Of a stretch of 64,000 nt of DNA, positions 60,718 through 64,000 are shown piece after piece. Made by a program: the position numbers and the translations under genes. Origin of the DNA: Nocardioides marmorisolisilvae. GTDB lineage: Bacteria; Actinomycetota; Actinomycetes; Propionibacteriales; Nocardioidaceae. Within the stretch, counting starts at the first letter, position 1; each line of letters begins with the position of its first letter. Under the pieces are notes generated by a model that was given only the letters and a program-made list of their open reading frames with translations, searched no databases and was not told where the DNA came from. The stretch lies in the NCBI RefSeq assembly GCF_003725775.1, contig NZ_RJSG01000002.1:744001-808000 (forward strand), in the 5' to 3' direction.

Positions 60718-62151
60718 GTGAGCAATCGGGTACTACGCGTCGCCAACTCCACCGCACTGCTGGAGGAGGGCATCAAGGCCATTCAGGCCGAGCAGAAGCT
60801 CGAGCCGGCGTTCCCGGCCGACGTGGTCGCCGCGGCGGTCGAGGCAGCGAAGAACCCACGCCTGCCCGACCTCGACCGCACCGACCTGCCGTTCGTCACC
60901 ATCGACCCGGTCGGATCGATGGACCTGGACCAGGCGATGCACCTCGAGCGCGACGGAGACGGCTACGTCGTGCACTACGCGATCGCCGACGTGGCGGCCT
61001 TCGTCGACCCCGGTGGTCCGATCGACCTCGAGGCGCGGCGGCGCGGGGAGTCGATGTACGGGGCCGACGACAAGATCCCGCTGCACCCCACGGAGCTCTC
61101 CGAGGGCGCGGCCTCGCTGCTGCCCGACCAGGTGCGCCCCGCGTTCCTGTGGACCATCAAGCTCAATGCGGAGGGTGCCCAGGTCGACGCCAAGGTCGAG
61201 CGTGCCCGGGTGAGGTCGGTGGCCCGCCTCGACTACGCGGGCGTGCAGAAGTCGATCGACGACGGTTCCGCGGACCCGATGATGCTGCTGCTGAAGGAGG
61301 TCGGCGAGCTCCGGCTGCACCAGGAGGCCGAACGCGGCGGGGTGAACCTGCCGATGCCGGAGCAGGAGATCGACTGCTCGACCGATCCGTGGACCTTGGA
61401 GTTCCGTGCCGTCCTGCCGGTGGAGAACTGGAACGCCCAGATCTCGCTGCTGACCGGCTTCGCTGCGGCCTCGATGATGGTCTACGGCAAGGTCGGCGTG
61501 CTGCGGACGTTGCCGCCGGCGCAACCCGACGCGGTGAAGCGCCTGCACCGCACCGCCCGTGCGCTCGGCATCGACTGGCCGGCCGAGCAGCACTACCCGG
61601 ACTTCATCCGCTCCCTCGACCCGACGAAGCCGAACCACCTGGCGATGGTCACCGCCTGCACGATGCTGCTGCGGGGCGCCGGCTACGTGAACTTCGACGG
61701 TGCGATCCCGGAGCAGCCCGAGCACGCCGCGCTGGCCTCGGAGTACGCCCACGTCACCGCACCGCTGCGACGTCTCGTCGACCGCTTCGGGCTCGAGGTC
61801 TGCGCCGCCTTGTGCGCCGGTACGCCGGTCCCGGACTGGGCCCGCGAGGGTCTCGCCGAGCTGCCCGAGATCATGCGCGAATCGGGTCACAAGGCGAACG
61901 CGTACGAGAACGCGGTGCTCAACCTGGTCGAGGCCGCGTCCCTCGCTGGCAGGATCGGGGAGTCGTTCACCGGAGTGGTGGTCGAGGCCGACCACGAGGA
62001 CCCGCGCAAGGGGGACGTCGTCGTCCGTGACGTCGCGGTGACTGCTCCGATCAGCGGGGGAGCGGCGCTGCCGGTCGGCGAGGACCTGACGGCCGTCCTG
62101 GCCGAAGCCGACCCTGCAACGCGGAAGGTCCGCTTCACCCACGCGGGCTGA
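60718..62151 (+). CDS. RNase II/RNase R family ribonuclease (RNB domain)
   Basis: 477 residues. The RNB catalytic motif is FVTIDPVGSMDLDQAMHLE (about residues 60-78), with the Asp cluster for two magnesium ions, followed by YAIADVAAFVDPGGPID and IPLHPTELSEGAASLLP. Arginine-binding and C-terminal regions are AHVTAPLRRLVDRF. There are no long N-terminal cold-shock or C-terminal S1 domains, so it is shorter than typical RNase R (~650-800) and matches the compact actinobacterial form. It degrades RNA 3' to 5'. Confidence 0.92.
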   Translation: MSNRVLRVANSTALLEEGIKAIQAEQKLEPAFPADVVAAAVEAAKNPRLPDLDRTDLPFVTIDPVGSMDLDQAMHLERDGDGYVVHYAIADVAAFVDPGGPIDLEARRRGESMYGADDKIPLHPTELSEGAASLLPDQVRPAFLWTIKLNAEGAQVDAKVERARVRSVARLDYAGVQKSIDDGSADPMMLLLKEVGELRLHQEAERGGVNLPMPEQEIDCSTDPWTLEFRAVLPVENWNAQISLLTGFAAASMMVYGKVGVLRTLPPAQPDAVKRLHRTARALGIDWPAEQHYPDFIRSLDPTKPNHLAMVTACTMLLRGAGYVNFDGAIPEQPEHAALASEYAHVTAPLRRLVDRFGLEVCAALCAGTPVPDWAREGLAELPEIMRESGHKANAYENAVLNLVEAASLAGRIGESFTGVVVEADHEDPRKGDVVVRDVAVTAPISGGAALPVGEDLTAVLAEADPATRKVRFTHAG

Positions 62152-62164
62152 GGCCGCGCACCGC

Positions 62165-62170
62165 TATCCT
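62165..62170 (+). promoter_or_regulatory. Candidate -10 box of rnpB
   Basis: TATCCT 7 nt before the predicted first base of RNase P RNA. Confidence 0.55.
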
Positions 62171-62177
62171 GATCGCT

Positions 62178-62549
62178 GCGGATGGGCTGGCCGGGCGACC
62201 GCGTTGGGGAAACCCACCGAGGAAGGTCCGGGCTCCACAGGGCAGGGTGGTGGCTAACGGCCACCCGAGGTGACTCGCGGGAAAGTGCCACAGAAAACAG
62301 ACCGCCTCTTCGGAGGTAAGGGTGAAACGGTGGTGCAAGAGACCACCAGCGCGGCGGGCGACCGTCGCGGCTCGGCAAACCCCACCTGGAGCAAGATCAG
62401 ACAGTGAGCGTTCGAGGGCGGCCCGCCCGAGCTCACGGGTAGATCGCAGGACGGTGTCGGCAACGGCACCGCTAGATGGATGGTCGCCAGCCGGGTCGTC
62501 GTGAGGCGGCCCGGGGAACAGAACCCGGCCTACGAGCCAGCCCATCCGC
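62178..62549 (+). ncRNA. rnpB: RNase P RNA, bacterial type A
   Basis: 372 nt. The ends pair: 62178-62191 with 62536-62549. Conserved core blocks are in order: GAGGAAGGTCCGGGCTCC near 62219 with CACAGGGCA, ACAGAAAACAGACCGCC near 62291, a GGTAAGGGTGAAACGGTGG loop near 62315, and AGATGGATGGTCGCC and ACAGAACCCGGCCTACG near the 3' end. It is the ribozyme that removes tRNA 5' leaders. The exact 5' end may differ by a base or two. Confidence 0.96.
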
Positions 62550-62654
62550 ATCCCGCCGGTCTAGCCCCTTCGGATCGGAGGCTGGCGCCGGTGGGCACCC
62601 GGTGGGACCGTCGGAGGGACGGGGGCGCTCACCTTTCCGACCTTGGGAGTCGTG

Positions 62655-63347
62655 ATGGCCCGACGTCCGTTCATCCTGTTCGTGCTCGCCGTGCTGGCGT
62701 TGGTCGGCTTTTCGGCCTGGGATGTCTCCGCGTCGGCGGATCCTCCGCCGACGGTGATCACCCTGACCATGAACGGCTCCCAGACCTACGGGGTCACCAG
62801 CATCCCGGCGTTCTTCGACGCCCATCCCCAGGGCGGATTCCCCGCCGGGATCTCCATCGACCAGTGGCCCAGCTGTACGCGGCTCACCACCGGTCAGACG
62901 ATTCCGGCGGATCTGACCCTGCAGACCGGGACGTACACGATCGACCCCGCGAGCTGCTCCGGAGCGACGTTCAAGGGCCCTGGCGCAGCGGGCTACACGG
63001 CCGCTTACGCCGCCGGTCCGTTCGTGGTGGTCCGTCGTTTCCCGCCGAACCCGGTGGCGAGCGTGACCGGCATGCTGACCTCGGTGAGAACCGGGAAGGT
63101 CACCTACACCGCTCGTTTCACCCTGGCCGGGGCTGTTCCTGCCGCGGGGATCGCGACCGTGTTCGGACTCGGGCCCCGCACCCGCACGCAGTGCAGCGCG
63201 GTGACCGACGCGCAGGGCGTCGCGACGTGCACGTTGCCCCGCCGCGCAGTGACCGTCGCCGGGACACCGTTCTACGTGTGGACGAACGACTCGACGAACT
63301 ACCTCGCCTCGTTCCAGGCGTACCAGTTCAAGGTGCCCTTCTCCTGA
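62655..63347 (+). CDS. Hypothetical secreted protein
   Basis: 230 residues from the ATG at 62655; TTG 62643 and GTG 62652 are in-frame alternatives. The signal peptide is RRPFILFVLAVLALVGFSAWDVSASA. The mature part has an N-terminal domain with two cysteines (WPSCTRLTTGQ and DPASCSGATFKGPG) and a C-terminal Ig-like beta region (VTYTARFTLAGAVPAAGIATVFG, then CSAVTDAQGVATCTLPRR). The latter looks like a bacterial Ig-like (Big) repeat with a disulfide. No enzyme motif. Probably an exported or surface protein of unknown role. Confidence 0.75.
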   Translation: MARRPFILFVLAVLALVGFSAWDVSASADPPPTVITLTMNGSQTYGVTSIPAFFDAHPQGGFPAGISIDQWPSCTRLTTGQTIPADLTLQTGTYTIDPASCSGATFKGPGAAGYTAAYAAGPFVVVRRFPPNPVASVTGMLTSVRTGKVTYTARFTLAGAVPAAGIATVFGLGPRTRTQCSAVTDAQGVATCTLPRRAVTVAGTPFYVWTNDSTNYLASFQAYQFKVPFS

Positions 63348-63448
63348 GCCGCTCGCGTTTCGGCTCCGAGGCTCGCGGGCCCTCAACCTGAACGCTCTGT
63401 CAGGTCGGGTCAGGCTGGTGTCAGGTTCGCCTCCCCAAACTCGGGCCC

Positions 63449-64000
63449 ATGAGTGCATCGACGACAACGCCGCGCCACGCGCCCGACGCCCGCCAGCTCC
63501 TCAACAAGGTTCCCGAGGTCACCGTCTGGTTCTGGGTGATCAAGATCCTCTGCACGACCGTGGGCGAGAGCTTCGCCGACTGGATCAACATGCAGCTCGG
63601 GGTCGGCCTGGTGAACACGGCCTGGATCTTCACCGCGGTCTTCGCGGCCACCCTGACCTGGCAGCTGCGGACCAAGCGCTACGTGCCGTTCGTGTACTGG
63701 CTCAACGTCGTGGTCGTCAGCGTCACGGGCACGCTCTACACCGACATCCTGACCGACCAGAAGGGCGTTCCCCTCTGGATCAGCTCGACGATCTTCTCCG
63801 CCGTGCTCGCCGTGGTCTTCGGCATCTGGTACTCCCGTGAGCGCACGCTGTCGATCCACAGCATCGTCACCTTCCCGCGGGAGGCCTTCTACTGGCTCGC
63901 GGTCCTGGTCACTTTCGCCCTGGGCACCGCGACCGGCGACTGGACCCTGGAGCTGACCGGCTGGGGTCCCGGCAAGGCGGTGCTCCTCCCGCTGGCCCTG
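63449..64000 (+). CDS. COG4705-like membrane-anchored protein, 3' end outside window
   Basis: 184 codons are visible without a stop. After a polar start (SASTTTPRHAPDARQLLNKVPE) come VTVWFWVIKILCTTVGESFADWIN, several membrane helices, and the repeated motif ILTDQKGVPLWISSTIF and WYSRERTLSIHSI, ending in REAFYWLAVLVTFALGTATGD. These match the COG4705/DUF347 membrane family of unknown function. The gene is cut by the window end. Likely role in the membrane is not defined. Confidence 0.85.
   Translation, partial: MSASTTTPRHAPDARQLLNKVPEVTVWFWVIKILCTTVGESFADWINMQLGVGLVNTAWIFTAVFAATLTWQLRTKRYVPFVYWLNVVVVSVTGTLYTDILTDQKGVPLWISSTIFSAVLAVVFGIWYSRERTLSIHSIVTFPREAFYWLAVLVTFALGTATGDWTLELTGWGPGKAVLLPLAL

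Overview
The window is very GC-rich, densely coded and uses many GTG starts. Actinobacterial hallmarks are DUF3145, DUF3052, DUF5999, AhpE, a FasR-type regulator next to fabD, an RNase H/phosphatase fusion and type A RNase P RNA. It is almost certainly a chromosomal segment of an actinomycete. The gene content and the dispersed repeat read as FRQAQPT point to Nocardioidaceae (Nocardioides or a relative); the genus is an inference. Several blocks repeat the gene order of Mycobacterium tuberculosis: ahpE / DUF3052 / small membrane protein / aceE, a PucR-type regulator / fabD / acp / fabF / accD, and Nif3 / zinc ribbon / RNase H-phosphatase.

Layout. 1-1705: end of a FAD-linked oxidoreductase and a SAM methyltransferase, the probable pair that makes 10-methyl (tuberculostearic-type) fatty acids. 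1720-8174: siderophore-interacting protein, Era, an ABC-2 exporter with a DesKR-like two-component system, and dGTPase. 8176-9136: three small envelope proteins (YtxH-like, DUF3618, Holin-X). 9209-12540: DNA primase carrying an intein inside its zinc-binding motif, and a conserved hypothetical. 12580-20629: tRNA-Asn, a TlpA-like lipoprotein, a threonine dehydratase-like enzyme, a lipoprotein, a PIG-L deacetylase, a DEAD-box helicase, a secreted lipase and a secreted beta-helix protein. 20661-27778: an APH/SDR/acyl-CoA dehydrogenase operon and a 1311-residue secreted beta-propeller protein.

27979-33094: a tRNA(CAT) gene whose 3' half (43 bp) is repeated exactly 5 kb downstream. The repeats bracket a lower-GC integrative island with a truncated tyrosine integrase beside the tRNA. 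Its cargo is a small membrane protein, a secreted propeller-like protein, an overlapping pair of small genes, a secreted CHAP/NlpC-like hydrolase and a SIR2-like NADase-type protein that is a candidate anti-phage effector. This is the most interesting accessory region.

33105-39073: small proteins, paired CNNM/CBS membrane proteins, a PP2C phosphatase, an alpha/beta hydrolase and DUF3145. 39185-45635: type II fatty acid synthesis operon fabD-fabH-acpP-fabF-accD with its regulator. FabD has an extra C-terminal biotinyl-like domain without a modifiable lysine. 45833-51211: hydrolase, aceE, DUF3052, AhpE and a strong terminator. 51280-53845: tRNA-Val, a secreted protein and an OmpR-type two-component system. 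53973-59231: acyl-CoA synthetase, hydrolase-like protein, Nif3, zinc-ribbon protein (CTG start) and RNase H/phosphatase. 59392-64000: small secreted protein, orphan MazE-like protein, YaaA, RNB ribonuclease, RNase P RNA, a secreted protein and the start of a COG4705 membrane protein.

Many operon-leading genes have a TANNNT box ending 6-7 nt before the start codon, so leaderless transcription seems common. No stretch over 300 bases lacks an assigned feature. The larger spacers (27779-27978, 32887-33051, 33222-33499, 33714-33894, 45636-45832) hold only promoter-like or unassigned sequence.
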